DNA of 64,000 bases from Piper betle (GCA_033002965.1 JAURVB010010412.1:1-64000); one strand, 5' to 3'. Positions 10,681 through 24,498 are shown, counted from the first letter of the stretch. The notes: generated from the sequence alone by a model not told the origin. Numbers and translations: made by a program.

Positions 10681-13600
10681 ATAGTCCTCTTCTTCTATCG
10701 GTAAGCTACTCTCGAGGCCCATGGGCCTCTATGGCAGGGAACCAGTGGAGGCCCACGGGCTTCATCTTGGCCCAAGGATCTAATTGGGACAGGCAGGGTT
10801 TTCTTTTTTTTTCTCGAGAAGAAATTGTCATTAAAATGTTCAAATTTTCGGATTTTCGGATCAAGAATTAGCTAAGATAAGTAAATTCTACAGTAGAACA
10901 AGGATAGATTTTTGTACTATTAATTAATTAATTGAAGCATTATTTCTCAACATAAATATCCATTTTTCACTTATTTAAATTTAAACTAAGTTGGTTGGAT
11001 GTTGGGCTTATATACATGCATGTTATTGATAAATGTACATGTCATTAAGGATTATCTCTATTTAAAATTGGTCGAATAAAGTTTAAAGTTTTTAAGGGTT
11101 AAAGGCATTTATGTGAAAATCTAATCATTTATTTCTATTATATGGAGGACTAACTTAAAATTGAGGGAAGACTTAAAGTCACAATCAGGATTAGTAAAGA
11201 GTCATGGTCCGAAATTGGATGTATAGTTTCTTTTTAGCATCTCATTAGCTCTAAGGAACAAGGTCATATATAATAATTTAGAAGATCTAGACCGACAATC
11301 TTGAAGCTCAAATTTGTTCATAGAAATTGAGGTGCGCTTCTTCATTTATTTTATTTTCGGGATGATAAAACACGAAGAGATCTTAATAACTTAATCAACT
11401 TTTCTAACGACGCCACTATATTATCATCATTATTCGAGGACTTAAAAGGATTTACTATGTCATGACAAATAATAATAAGAATCACACAAGTCATTTTTAT
11501 ATATCATTATTAGACACGGATAATAACGAAAACCATCAAATTAGGGTATTCCTATAATCAAATAAAGAAACAGTCAATGACATTCAAGATGGCGATCATG
11601 TAGCTGGAATATGTTTAATTTTTCCTTATGTAGCTCAACTAAGTATCAATAATGCGGATATATATTTATAACCTACTGAATTTAAACAAGTTGCACGCGC
11701 GGCTACCAGAGAGCATACATGCACATAATCAAATTGGCGTGAAGTTCAGAACAGGGGGTTTGTGATAGACATGATTGCTCTCATATATTTCGGCCCATGC
11801 TATCATGGAAAGCCAAGAGCAACCTTCGCTGTGGTATTTTCGTATGTACATACACGCGCATGATCCGATCGACGAGCACTAGACGGTGGCAAAGATTATA
11901 ATTTCAGATCATAGTTTATTGCCTCCAATGATTCCGCTACTACCAAATCATTCACTCCATTCCTTCCTTCCCACTTTATGTGAGATGTGAAGGCTACAAT
12001 GATCATGAGTTATACGTAACTTTACAAGCAATCTACGTTTTAATAATACGCAGGAGGAATAATTACAAGTTACTTAATCCAACTTGCCCTCACAGCCAAC
12101 CCTGTTGGTTGGTTGTTTATCAAAATAAGTGCCAATTTTTTAGTCCTAGCTTAGGTGTGTAAGTTGTAATTAAAGGTCCAAACTTCGAACCGACCAACAT
12201 GGAGACGAGAAGAACTGGCTTAGAGTTTTTGCTGTATGAAACCTTGTTTCCAGATAGGGATGAAAATTTGGTTCCAATCAATTTGTAGCTTCGGGTGTGG
12301 ACTCCTATATTACTTTGTGGGGGCAGTTGGAGGCAAGTGGCATCAGAAATGCTGCCTGATCTGATCGCCTTCTTCATCTATCACCATCTGAGATTGTAAG
12401 CAGTTCCTGATGTGTCACGTAGGAAGATTGCATGTTCGTGTATGCTAACACTTGTGACATGCATGCAACGCAGATATCTTTTGATTGGGAATCTGATTCG
12501 AATGTCCCCTCCATGCATCTTTAATCAGATTATTATTACGTAAAGAATTGTTATATACTAGTCTCTTAAAGTAAGATAGAGTATTACTTTTTAATGGAGA
12601 TGGATTAAACTGTTTAGTTGCTAAAGTCATCTTCTTGGAGGAACTTTTACTATGGATGAAGATGATATGTAACTACCATTACGGCAAACAACTCCATTTT
12701 TTTCATGGCTCACTATAAATTCCAGGAACAAGATGTCAAATAGTACGAGTTTGGCGGAGTGGTTTAGCACATAACAACAAATTTGTCACTTATGTAGTGG
12801 ATCAAGTGAAGTCCTCGTGAAACAAATTACTATGCCTAATTAGAGGCAACTCTGATTCAGCTGGCTAAGTTTGAACAGGATTAGCCGCATTTCATACTTT
12901 TTGTTCTCCAAGATACACCTTTTTAATTGCCTTTTTGGAGCAATTGTTAAATTTATTTTTTTATGATCTCACATAAATTGATAAGTTGTCTTATTAATAA
13001 GTCTATGTAGGTAATCTGATACCATTTTAACTAAGTTAGCTTATAAAATAATCAGTTAATTAAATTATAAGAGTTACAAAATGTGTAGAGATATAAATAC
13101 TTATTTTTAGTTTATTATAATGATACAAATTAGAAATAAGGAAAATTGTACAATCACATTCATGCACAATACATAATTTATGTCTTCAAAATTAAATGTA
13201 TAGTTACTATCACATTCTAACATCCCATCATTAAAAACAAATAAACCATCATACATAATAATTTGAATGATCCATATTTTAAAGACTCAAGAACATATTT
13301 TAATCTATAAATTGAGGTACACATTCACATTTATTTATTTATTTATTTATTTGACTATTTAATATAATGTTGATCGTGAGATTTCTAACCGCTATTTCTA
13401 TGTTGTCCAATCTACTTTTTTTCATAATGACCTGAGGCTTCACAAATTGGTTGTTTTCCTTTCTTTACAAACAATTTGTACTAAAATGTGAAGGTATATA
13501 GGCTTGAAGAAAAATCATGTTGGAGATCTAATGGAAAAAAGTTATTATATATGTCGTAATACGTGTTTCACGAACATACCTTTGAAAAAAATGATCAAAT

Positions 13601-15780
13601 TAATAAGCACCACGAGTCCACCATTTTTAATGCTTCAAAAAACATGTTTAATGTGATTAGAAATTTCACCTAATTTCTACCAAGAAAAAACGAAACATCT
13701 AAAGCTTAAGGAAATGCCATTACTCTTATAACAACTAACTCTAATGTACTATTAATAATATGTCTCCGAAAAAAATAGAGGTATTCATACCACATCCATG
13801 CTCCTGATTAAGAAAATTTGGTGGGTCAATTAAGCCATTAATGATATCCAAAGAGTACAGACAAAATTTGATAAAATTCAAACTGTGTTTTTCCTCTTCT
13901 TCAACGCGCCTAAAATGTGATATGTGAAGAGTTGTTGCAAGCTGGATAACCTTCTTTATAAAATTAAAAAAAAGCTATTGAAATTTCCCAATTAAATTAT
14001 GCATGGAAAAAATTGAATATCCACACATATTCACATCAAACATTGATCACCACCTTCAATTGCACAAATCAGGTGCATACATCTTGCCCGCTTCTAGAAT
14101 GCGTGAACTAATTTGAAGAACATCAAAGCAGGTTTGGGATGATACGCAGTTGCCATATTTGACTATATGAGCCACTTTGTAAATACTCAACCATTTAATT
14201 AAAATATCTTTCATTGAGTTGATCAGACCTGATTTATTAAAGAACATACTGATCAAAATTTATTTTATTTGATTGAAAAAATAACATACTGATCAAAATT
14301 TATTTTATTTGATTGAAAAATACATATTTGGCAACAGAAGATGCATACTATGTTTCCAAGCCTAATTTGTGGTGACGATAATTATTATTAATATATAGTC
14401 ACTAACCTTCGCACCCCTCTAAATGCTTGGGAGCTTTCTATATATACAGGATAAGCATTGATACGAGATAAGTGTTTTAGTTGGTAAAAATTCTAATTAT
14501 TATCGATGAAAATCAATGGGTAAAAATATACAATAGTTTATGATAGTCGTTTTGAACTAAATTCGACATGAAATTATCGATATCACGAACACTGATCCTC
14601 ATAATTTTAACATAAACAAAATTTAATTCAAGTGACTCGATATACATCAACTTATGAGCTATTAGAGTTTCTGTCGAGTCTTAAACCGAAGTTATTCACT
14701 AATATTATATTAATAATCCACGATATGTGAAATATTGATTAGGTATTATAATGACCATCCAATGGGGGATTAGATTAGGGCCAGCGTGCTTGGAAATAAT
14801 GAATAGAGCAAATGTGACAAGCCATGTATTGTCATGCCCCATGCCTAGTTTGCTTTTCTTTACAAAGCTATTTAATTTAATTTCAATAATATTTGTGATC
14901 ATTAGCTTTCTTAAAATAATTATTTTTCAAAGCAATATTTTAAGTAACTGCACTTAAGAATCTGATGCTGCGGTGGCCCACATAAGTCGCTCTAGAATGG
15001 ACAGCCACGCGGACGAACAATCAATGTCTTTTGTAGGCCCAAAATAAATGTGCTAAAGCGATAATAAAAAGGTTACCTTATAATTCTAATTTAGAGCAAA
15101 AAATATTAATAAATAAGTAGTTAATTATGCATTTAGCGTAAAAATGATATTAATGATGTATACTGTACATATTATTCCTGCTGGAACCTGGCTGGTTTCC
15201 TACGCTGCCAGCTCTGGTGGAGCCCAACTAACTAGTTTTGATTAATCTAATTTATTCAACATTTTATTAATTCATTCATGAATGAAAGGATCAATTCGAA
15301 ATAATAATTTTATTTAAATCCAACTCGATCTTTTTATTTATGAATTAATGAAATGAATTAATATTTTTGGTGATTTAAGTTACCAAAATGATGAGTGATC
15401 AAATTCACTTCAGATATACACTAAATCTACCAGACCAATTATTCAAGCAATCCAAGTAGCGATGAGGATCACCTTCTTTATATAAATACAATTTTCGTAA
15501 TTTATTTATTTTTAACATTTTAATTTTTTTATTATCTGAGTGTTCTAATTTGACGGGTATAAATTACCCTATAAAATTATTTTACTCATAATCTTTTTCA
15601 TTGTAAAAATGTCTTAATATTGATAAATGATCCCTTTCAATCCTTTTATCACATCAACAAATTTATAAGATTGTGCCCGGCAAATAAAGAAGGGTATAAG
15701 ATTTAAGAAGATATATTTTCCCGTCTTAATATGGTTTTATTTATACGACTAATTAGAGGTTAAGAAAGTAATTAGAAAAA
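10681..15780. other. long AT-rich intergenic region
   Basis: About 5 kb with only short chance frames and none resembling a known protein. It contains a TTTA microsatellite (about 13331-13351), a 40-bp tandem duplication (14243-14320) and several AT-rich stretches. No tRNA, rRNA or complete transposon was recognised. Old decayed transposon DNA is likely but cannot be classified by eye. Confidence 0.5.
14243..14320. repeat. 40-bp tandem duplication
   Basis: Two copies, starting at 14243 and 14283, of a unit beginning AACATACTGATCAAAATT lie back to back and are essentially identical, so the duplication is recent. Confidence 0.9.
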
Positions 15781-15854
15781 TTAATTTTCTTTTGCGCCTC
15801 CCATATTAACCTCGTCTTCTACCCTCTTCTTTCCCGCTCGCATTTCCTCCCTCG

Positions 15855-15889
15855 CTCTCCCTCTCTCCCTCTCTCCCTCTCTCCCTCTC
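15855..15889. repeat. CTCTCCCT pyrimidine-rich repeat
   Basis: A tandem pyrimidine tract of 8-bp CTCTCCCT units lies about 0.9 kb upstream of the GIL1-like coding start, in the likely promoter or leader region. Confidence 0.7.
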
Positions 15890-16763
15890 GTTTCTTCTGT
15901 CAACCTCCCCACAACCGACGTCGAAGCTCGAATCAATGACATTTGGCAAGACCGAAGATTGGAAACTTACAACACCCAGTTGCGAATCAATGGCCTTGCC
16001 GTTTTGAATCACCCCCGCCCGTGCTCAGTGCAGTTTCAGCCCCCCCGGGAAGAGCTAGTCTTTATTTCTAAAGATAGCGCCTTAAATCTCCACCTGCAAT
16101 CCACCTGATTTCTTTCCTTTCTAGGATCGGACTGATTTATCATTCTTCCGTAAGACCTATCAGAAAATGGTCAATTCGTGATGGAGAAGATCAGAAGATT
16201 GAAGGCATGATGAGGAAGAGCTACTACAGCAGCTTCTGAATCGCAAGCGGTGTGTTATCTTGAGGTAAATCGAAACAAAACATAGTTTAACTATTTTAGA
16301 GTCGAGTTACAGAGGTTTTTGATAATAAAGTAAACAAGATGTTGTTGGCTGTGGGAAATGATGGGTACCTAGGCGAGTTCTGTCAGTAGAAAAACGCAGA
16401 GATTCTTCTTCTTCTTCTTCCCGTTGTAGGCGACCTTCGAGTGTGGTATTGTTTTGAGTAGACCCGAGCTTCGATAACGCAAGAACTTGCCCTTCTTCTG
16501 ATCTCTACTTTTACCCCGCCACTTTCGTAAGCCCCAAACTGTACCCACTTTATTCATAAACAATAAAGAGATCGAAGGACATACATACAAATCCAGACTA
16601 CCATTAAAATAAAATGTTCGCCATTATCCTCGATCTATGCGAAAGCAGCAATTCCTCCCCACTTATCTCTTGTCCCTGTCGAGGCAACTTAGCTTCTTCA
16701 CTGTCTTTGACTCTGCTCTGGTTTTAATCTCCATTGCCGCTCTTCCTCTGTGACGCAGTGCAG
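15890..16763 (+). other. promoter and 5' leader of the GIL1-like gene
   Basis: No coding signal. A possible donor (TTGAG|GTAAAT near 16263) and acceptor (GACGCAG|TGCAG, 16753-16760) just before the ATG suggest a leader intron, but the exon limits are uncertain. Confidence 0.35.
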
Positions 16764-18169
16764 ATGGACTCCGTCAAGGCCAAGCCCGGAGCCGGCCTGG
16801 TGCACTCCTTCACCAAGACCTTCCGCCGGAAGGCGGCGGGGGCGGCGTCGTGGCTGACTTCGCCGCCAGCAAGCCTGCCAAGTTCCCCGTTGTCGTCGTC
16901 GACGACGCCTCTTCCCGGGCCTCGGACAGCGACGTGGACGAGAAGGTGAAGGCGAGGAGGAAGATGGAGAATGAGGCGAAGCAAGCCCTGCTCGCGGAGC
17001 TGTTCGCCGACGTCTCCGCCATTAAAGCTGCCTACGCGCAACTGCAGGCCGCCCAGTCGCCCTACGACCCGGAAAGCATCCAGCTTGCGGACGAGGCCAT
17101 CGTTTCGGAGCTAACGGCTATCTCCAACCTCAAGCAGAGCTACGTGAAGAAGCAGTTCATCCAGAATACACCAGAATCGAAGCAAGCCCAGATGCAGGCC
17201 GAGGTTCAGGAGCAGAAGAACCTGCTCAAGACGTATGAAATCATGGAGAAGAAGCTCCAATCCCAGCTTCAACAGAAGGAGTCCGAGCTCGTCTTCCTCA
17301 AAGAGAAGTTGAAGGAGTCGAACACCCAAGCTCGGCAGCTAGAGAAGCGATTGGACCTGAAAGCCTCCTCCTTCACGCTCGACAACCTCCACTTCTCCGC
17401 CATCGACCCTGGCCACTTCATCGCCGCCCTGCGCCATGCCGGCCGCGCCATCCGCGGCTTCTCAAAGCACCTCTTCTCCGACATGGAGTCCGCCGGATGG
17501 GACCTCGACGTCGTCGCTGGAGCAATCCAGCCGGCCACAACCATCGCCCGGCCACCCCACCGGCTCCTCGCCGTCGAGTCATTCGTCAACCGGACCATCT
17601 TCTCCCACTTTCACCACCCCGGATTCTTACCCGATGGCGGCGGAGGCCGCCGAAAAGAGCGCCACCGTTACTTCGAAGAGGTCACGGCGGTGAAGTCGGC
17701 CGACGCCGGCGAGACGTCGTCTGAGTTCGCCGAGTTTGCCCGCCGAACGTATCTCAACCTCGTTCACCCCAGGTTGGAATCGGGCCTGATCGGGGACCTG
17801 CGTTGCCGGACCGCTATCCTCACGGGCGGGTTTCCCGACTCGCCTCTACCCGCCCTGTTTGTCAGATTTGTAGAGATGGCTAAACGGGTCTGGTCATTAC
17901 ACCGATTGGCCTTCTCGTTCGACCCGGAGGCGGCTATCTTTCAGGTCAGACCCGGGACCCGGTTCTCGGAGGTTTATATGGAGAGCGCTTGTGACGACCC
18001 GCCTAACTCGGTCGGACCGGTAGTCGGGTTCACGGTCTCGCCCGGGTTTAGGGTAGGCAAAACGGTGGCCCAGTGCCGGGTCTACCTCGTTCCGGGGGAG
18101 AATATGGGCCGTTCAGTTTCTGAAAGAGATCGGACGGTGGAAGTCGGATTGGGGCCCGCAGATGAATGA
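16764..18169 (+). CDS. GIL1/IRKI family protein (DUF641), frame broken near the N-terminus
   Basis: Plant-specific proteins of this family include GIL1, a light and gravitropism factor. The start is MDSVKAKPGAGLVHSF, matching the family opening MDSVK. After about 25 codons the frame must shift at a five-G run (16838-16842), where one base appears to be missing, and then continues open to TGA at 18169. The shifted frame has the DUF641 core (LLAELFADVSAIKAAYAQLQ ... QSPYDPESIQLADEAIVSEL), a coiled coil (about 17190-17370) and the conserved C-terminal blocks GHFIAALRHAGRAIRGFSK, EMAKRVWSLHRLAFSFDPEA, FRFSEVYMES-like (here TRFSEVYMESACDD) and PGFRVGKTVAQCRVYLVP. Total length of about 470 residues is normal. 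It is single-exon and GC-rich. The break is at a homopolymer and may be a sequencing error. Confidence 0.87.
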
Positions 18170-18315
18170 CATGTGACGTGTAATGGGCAGGTGAAGCAGC
18201 TTTATGGGTGTACATATATCAGGGGACGGTGGGGGTGCAGGCACAATTGGGATATGCACGTTTCTTATTTTTATAATAATTTTTGTACATCGCAAGAGGT
18301 ATTAGGAGAACTTTT

Positions 18316-18332
18316 GGGGGGGGGGGGGGGGG
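18316..18332. repeat. poly-G run of 17
   Basis: Seventeen consecutive G residues lie just downstream of the GIL1-like gene. The strand could form a G-quadruplex, and the length of such a run is error-prone in sequencing. Confidence 0.95.
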
Positions 18333-20783
18333 TGGTATACCAATATTTAGCGTTGTTACGACGGTGGAAAATGTGAAATATGGGAATATTGTAATCTATA
18401 GTAAGGGGGCGGCTCAGGGATTACAAACTTTAATTGAGGCATGATAATACGAGTAGGCGATGCTTCACATATATTCTAGCTACTGGCCACTACTCTTTTC
18501 CTGACCTGTTTTTCGTGCTTGTCTCGTTCGTAACTCTTATGTTTATGTACACCTACGTGTCATATTATGCGGCAAAAAGTAGACAAAATGGATGTAGGCT
18601 GCTTATTCTTTTTTAAATAAAAAATTAAAGTAGTCTAAAAAATTGATGCTCAGGGGATCTTGGATTACAAAGCGTGTTATAAGTTTAATTTACAAAATGA
18701 ATTTTAGATATACGGCGAGCAGCTTCATGAAATCCTTCCAGGTCTACCACCATTTGGAGAGAGGCTTTTGATGTAACTGAGTGACGCTTTGTCGGATCTT
18801 CTGTGTCACTAAGGGCGTAACATAACATGCGCGGTCGCCTTAATACTAGAAAAATAGACATGGTGATGGCGAAGGTTTACTCATGAAAATTGGGTGCAAT
18901 GAATGCTACTCGAGTCTAGGGGTTATATGTAAAAGGACTTGGAAGTCTTTGCTCAACCATTTTTCTATTGTATGTCGTCTTTCCCTTCAACCGGACCACT
19001 ACTCTGAACGTCTGTCTGTCTGTCTATAAGAACCTCTCTTCTCGGATCCCCATCTTACAATAACATAACATGAGAAAACAATTAGTAAGCTTCCTAAATC
19101 TTGAGTCCCTATAAGTACTAATATTCTCATCGCTCATGTTTCAGAACTGTACATCTTTTCTTGAATCTTAAACTACCCTCTGAAGAGTTCTGATTACGAT
19201 CTTATTAAGAACTCATTGACGCGAATACAACCGATAGCTTGACAGAGGTTGTCGAACAGATACACCATTAGCAGGTTTCGTTAGCTTCGTATATTCATTC
19301 ATGGGACGTCTGGATCACATATATTTGATTGATGGGACGTATTAACCAGCCCAGAATGAGTTCTAGTTGGTTTAGCTAAATTTAAACTGGCATGTTGGAA
19401 AAGAATACGGCCCAGCTAGCTGCAAATGATTGAGGGCACCAAGCGTGGAGAATGCTCTTCTCCATCCATGAAAATGTAGACAATCAAAAGACAACAGTTA
19501 AGGACAGTTACGTTTGTAAAATGTAATAAATTCAATCAATGCTTACGTTTTAAGTTTCTCATTTAATTAATTTACTTAGCCTTCAACAAATTTTAGACTT
19601 CCTTCTTACAAAAGTTCTAATCTTAATTGATTTGTGGCATGCGGTAACATTGCTTTTTTAAGATAATTCTGTTGCATGCTTCAATAATAAAAATAATTTT
19701 AATTATATTTGAGAAAATGTATTTTAGTTGTATCCAGTGGCATAGGAGCCCTGCTTTTCATTTTCTGCAGACAATGTACATCATTAAAAGGAAGAAGTGA
19801 CGAGCTCCATGAAGGACCCTGATTTTCAAAATCCATCTCTCATTGATAGAACCAGAACAAGGAAGAAAATATTCTAATCCGGCCATGGACACTGCTCTTG
19901 AAAACCTCCAATATTTCTCATGAATGCTAGACAGATATTGGGAGATGGCATGAGTTACCTAAACACTAAATTCTGAACGGAGCATTCAAGTGCGGCTAGT
20001 CTTAGATATTTTTTTCATAGTTCATTTCTACCAAGATGTATTTGGCTCACACTTAACATATCAATTTACAAACAGTGCTGGCATGATTAGATTTAGGTCG
20101 ATTTGATCACTTCTATACGAGCTTCCTCATCCGCTTCATTGCCCCAACATCCAGTCGGCATGATCATTATAAATGTCATCTACTTATGTAACGAAAAAAT
20201 GAACACGACACTGCCATTTCTCATACCAGCTTTCTTTCTCCCCTACGCATGATGCCCCCCAAGCATCCCTGCTATCTCCGCACGCAGCATGCATGCTTCA
20301 AAAGTTCATCAAGCGCAAAATGGCTTCTTCTTTACACCTTGTCCCAATTCTCGAAAGCTTTCACCCGGCCAACTCATTCACACGCTTCTACATTCAATTT
20401 TGTTCTTCATTTCAATTTTCATGTTCTTAGCTGGAAGACTTCTTGCTTACTTTAATACACAGTCCTTGTGACTCCTTTCTTCTCATTCATTCATAGAACT
20501 TAATTCCATAATTCTACTCGTCTCTCAAACTCATCGTTTAAGTTTTTAATCTTCAGCTAAGATCCGATATTTGTAAAGAATAACTATATGTGACAGACAA
20601 GTTTACGAACGGGCATCATCAAATGCTAACATTGATGCAAAAGGCAGAGACGGATTCGCATTATGTTATATTTAATTACTATACAAGTACCCTAATGATC
20701 CACGTTTAGCAGATTTAGATCCAGAGATCGATCTAAACAAGATCCTCATTGACTGATTGATTAATTACATATAATGATAATAA
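18333..20783. other. intergenic DNA
   Basis: Tail-to-tail spacer between the GIL1-like gene (+) and the OVATE gene (-). AT-rich with short chance frames only; a short CTGT repeat lies near 19011-19026. No recognised gene, RNA or transposon. Confidence 0.5.
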
Positions 20784-21767
20784 TCAGTAAGCGAAGTACC
20801 CTTGTTCAAGCTCGGAGGCGGCCACGGCGAAGTCTCGGTTGAGATCGAACCAGACCTGGCGAAACACCTTGACGATGAGCTCATGGAACTCGGCGTGGTT
20901 GAGCTCGAGGTAGCAGGCAAGCAGCTCTTCAAGCTCCTCACCATTGCCCATCTTCTTCTCTGATATCATCTCTACCATCGACTCTCTGAAGTCCTTCTGA
21001 GGATCCCATGAGCTCGTCACCACGGCGAACCCCTCCAGCAGAGCCCCGCCTCCTTTCGTTCCCGCCTTCTTCTTTGATCTCGTCTTCCTTCTTCTCATCC
21101 CCTCCACGGCTCTGATCTTGCAGACCGTCCTCGGGGAGAAGAGCTCGCCGGACCTCGCCGGGCTCCTCGGCCCTGCCCACTTTCTCGGCCTCCTTGACAC
21201 CTCCTTGCTCTCTTTGCTGAATCTCTGGTGGTGGGTTCTCTTCAGATTGAGCGGCGGGAAGCTCGCCGTCGCCGGGGGAGGTGGATGCTCTGTTTTGGCC
21301 GGCGGCGGCTCTGTTTTGGTAGGGACGGTGCAAACTCGGTCGATGTTGCTGGCGTTCGGCCGGGAGGTGGCCGGAGACTCGAAGTCGACGGAAAAAGCCC
21401 GTCTTGCCGGCCGGGAATCGTCGCCGGCACCAGAGGCCGGCATGGCCCTGGCCCACTCGAAGCTCTGGCGGCGGAAGGAGAAACGCCAGAAGTCCTCCTC
21501 CGGCTCGACGAAGCCGGCGACGCTCCGGCCAGTGCGCTTGTCGTAGACCTCGGGCGAGTAGGCGAGGTTGGTGATGGAGCTCATGGGCGGCGGGTCCGGC
21601 GACGAGCGGGAGGAGTTGGTGGGCGGCGCCGGCGGTGTGGAGGGCGGCTTCTTTGTTGGTGCTGGGGAGGGCCTGCGCTTGAGCTTGGAGAGCCATGAGA
21701 AGGAGAAGACGTTGGATAGTGAAGAAGGAATTGACTTCTTCCCCACCTTCTTATCCACCTTCCCCAT
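20784..21767 (-). CDS. OFP: OVATE family protein, transcriptional repressor (327 aa)
   Basis: OVATE family proteins are nuclear repressors that bind TALE homeodomain proteins and influence organ shape and secondary walls. This is a single exon with a clean frame. The N-terminus is basic (MGKVDKKVGKKS) and is followed by a W-x-S-K-L-K-R segment (FSWLSKLKRR), then a long Pro/Ser/Arg-rich low-complexity middle with a basic KKKAGTK-type stretch. The C-terminal OVATE domain spans about residues 250-310, with SSWDPQKDFRESMVEMI, ELLACYLELNHAEFHELIVK and VFRQVWFDLN. Its length and basic middle resemble the larger OFP5/OFP2-type members, but the exact member cannot be fixed. Its upstream region (21768-22100) is pyrimidine/purine-rich and is the likely leader. 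Confidence 0.93.
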   Translation of the reverse strand: MGKVDKKVGKKSIPSSLSNVFSFSWLSKLKRRPSPAPTKKPPSTPPAPPTNSSRSSPDPPPMSSITNLAYSPEVYDKRTGRSVAGFVEPEEDFWRFSFRRQSFEWARAMPASGAGDDSRPARRAFSVDFESPATSRPNASNIDRVCTVPTKTEPPPAKTEHPPPPATASFPPLNLKRTHHQRFSKESKEVSRRPRKWAGPRSPARSGELFSPRTVCKIRAVEGMRRRKTRSKKKAGTKGGGALLEGFAVVTSSWDPQKDFRESMVEMISEKKMGNGEELEELLACYLELNHAEFHELIVKVFRQVWFDLNRDFAVAASELEQGYFAY

Positions 21768-24498
21768 TTTCTTTTCTCTTCTTCTTCTTCCACTTCTTCA
21801 CTAACTAGTGGTAGACGAGACCAACAAAACAAAACAAACACAATCCTAGTGCTAGTGGTGTTTACTACTCACAGACCACCTCTTCTCTACTAGTGGTTTC
21901 TAAGTGATGAACGCAAAGACGAGAGCATTGAATTGAAGGACCTGAACTTCAGGGACTGTAGAAATGGGTTTTTCAAGAAGTCTCATCTTCTTCCTCTTCT
22001 TCTTCTTCTATCAAAGAACAAAGAAAGAGTTTTGGCGTATCATCTTCATCATCGAGTATATCATCGGGTTGATTGAGCCTCTTTCTTAATAATATTATCA
22101 TGATAATGTTCATTAGCATGGTTTGTATGGACGAGGAAGAGAGACAAAAGGAAAGGAAAGGAAGACACTACTTTTCAAAAGGAAATGGCGCCAGAAATCA
22201 TGTGAGGGGAGTTAACGGGAAGAGGAAGATGAATTGAGGGTGATGATGATCATATTTGGCTTCACTTTTTCTTGATCATCGGAAATTAGAAGCGTGACCG
22301 GGAACCAGAATCCGGCTTTGTAGACCTGCCTCCCCCGCCCCCCTTTGCCAATCCACATCTCATTTTTCACCTTTTCTCTTTTTTTTTTTCTTGAATAATA
22401 ATATTATTATTATTAATTTATTATTATTATTATTGCTCTTTATTTTTTCTTGAACGAATGATGTCTTTAAAAAAGTATTTTTTTGTCATTAAAATTTAAA
22501 TAAATAAATCGCCGCCCTACCTGGTCTGGTGTGCTCGCGTTGTCGTAGATATATTTTAGAGTTTACTTTTCACTGTTTTAATATTAATTTTTTAATATTA
22601 TTTTATTATAATTATAAAAAATAACAAAACGCACATAAAATTAAAATTATATCTGGCACGAGAAAGGAGAGAGGGGCAAGTACTAGAAAAAAAATTTTTG
22701 AATTTTTTTTTCTCTCATTTTACGAAGCTTCCTAAAACGAGCCTCTATCATTTTATATTTTGCTAAATCTTTTATCTGACACTTAATTTTAATTTTTATC
22801 CTTCGCTATTATTATTTTATATTTTAATAATAAGTAAACTCAAAACATCTCAAATAAACGCCTTATAACCTATAAAACTATATCTTCAAATACTTCAATT
22901 TATAGGGTAAGGTGTCACAATAGTAGATATTATTTGATATTTTTATACCACATGATAACTCTGGCTGAAAATTTGGGATGATCATTTTTGGTAATTTGAC
23001 AATTTTATTGATATTTATAGTTAACATGGAAGGTATATTTGGCTAATTAATTATTTGATATATAAGGCTATTTCCATCCCTACGGACTCAAGCAGCGCCG
23101 CGCCCGCTTTGCGTGGGGTTATCCGTAATGTGTGAACTGTTGGCCTGGGAGGAAATGGAAAGAACAGAACTTGTGTACCTTCTTTTTATCAGTAACAGTG
23201 TTTTTTGTGAATCTTTTCTTATTTCCCTTTCAAGACCCAAAACCAGAACCAATAGTAATTCATATGATCTTTACCAGAAGACATGCAAACTCTGACCTCC
23301 TTTCAATAAAAGATCATGGTTAGAATGCACCTCATGGTGAAAGTTAAAACTTATAAAACATTTATGATCTTCTGCATGTTCTGTTCACAAAAAGCTATGT
23401 AACTCATCATGAACAGGAAACATAAATAATGGACACAAAAAGAAACATTCATTATTTTTGGGTTTCTTATAAGCAAGTGGGCAGGGGGGACTAGGATCTA
23501 TCAGACATGGGATAGCTTAGATGTACGATACATCATTCAGGGTCTGCACTAAATTTGTCTTTCACTGTGTGTGTATTTTTTTACACTACCGACGAAGATT
23601 GCCACAAAGAGTGATAGATTGGAAGATGTTGAAGGTATGCATTTTATGGTTTGGGAGCCAGGCTCAAATGCCAAGTGCGCAACTGAATTATAATGTTCAA
23701 GTTCATAGCTTCAACGAGGAAAAAAGGGGGTAATCTATGAATGAAATCAATGTTCTAGCTCTCGTCTTTTTGTTTTCCTGTGAATAACCATACATTTAGA
23801 TGATCAATAATTAGTCACAACCTTTCGAAAAAGAAGGAATTGCTAGATTCTGTAATTTTATGAGGAAAGAGGGCCTGCTTCCAAAGAAAGGATAAAAAGG
23901 AACACTATAGTTTCTTGCAATGCTTTGATTTGTGCTCTCTTTTTAGATTGGCTTTTCTTAGTCGTCAATTTGTAACCCAATCTTCGCTCTGCATTTCTAA
24001 TCTGGATGAGGACAAGCATTTGTCGCACTCCTAGAAGCACAATATGATAAAATGGTATACAAACGTGGACGCAGAATTCACATAGAAGTAAAATGTATTT
24101 GCAGATCTACATTCCTTGGGCCTCAACAATTTGTAACATGTATTCACAAAACCGATGATTCAGCACAATCATTATCCTTCACCTCATCCCAACAAGGCTC
24201 GGATTGAGGTTACCCATTTTGTACTTAAGAGAGAGAAAACGTATTTTGCATGGTATGAGATGAGCTGATGTCCCCTACAAAACGGAAAAGGAAAGCTTTC
24301 AAAGTTGTTACGGGCTCATGTCATGGCGCCAAATAGATAAGGGAGAAGGTGGAGGACAGAGAAGAAGCTCGAGAACAAGCAATGTCGTCTCCCTGTTTAT
24401 AAAGGGAGGAAGCTGCTAAAGGTCAGGGGAGAGGAGAGGAAGCAGCTCTTTCCATTTATTGAAGATGGTATGATTCTGAGCACCCTGCCCAGGAGCAG
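21768..24498. other. OVATE promoter and intergenic DNA
   Basis: The leader and promoter of the OVATE gene occupy roughly the first 400 bp. Beyond this lie an ATT/TTA microsatellite (about 22395-22440) and AT-rich DNA without recognisable coding sequence. The last about 140 bp (24359-24498) flank the solo LTR and may be the 5' part of a broken peptide gene. Confidence 0.5.

Noticed and set aside
10266..10871. Plus-strand frame of 201 codons
   Set aside because: Antisense of the parvulin first exon and its leader; no family resemblance.
12740..12790. tRNA-like string GGCGGAGTGG
   Set aside because: No acceptor stem, T-loop or anticodon arm follows.
16724..17724. Minus-strand and alternate-frame open stretches within the GIL1-like gene
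   Set aside because: Composition shadows of the DUF641 coding frame.
21118..21804. Plus-strand frames of 142 and 156 codons and an alternative minus frame of 252 codons
   Set aside because: They are shadows of the GC-rich OVATE coding sequence on the minus strand; only that frame has the OVATE domain.
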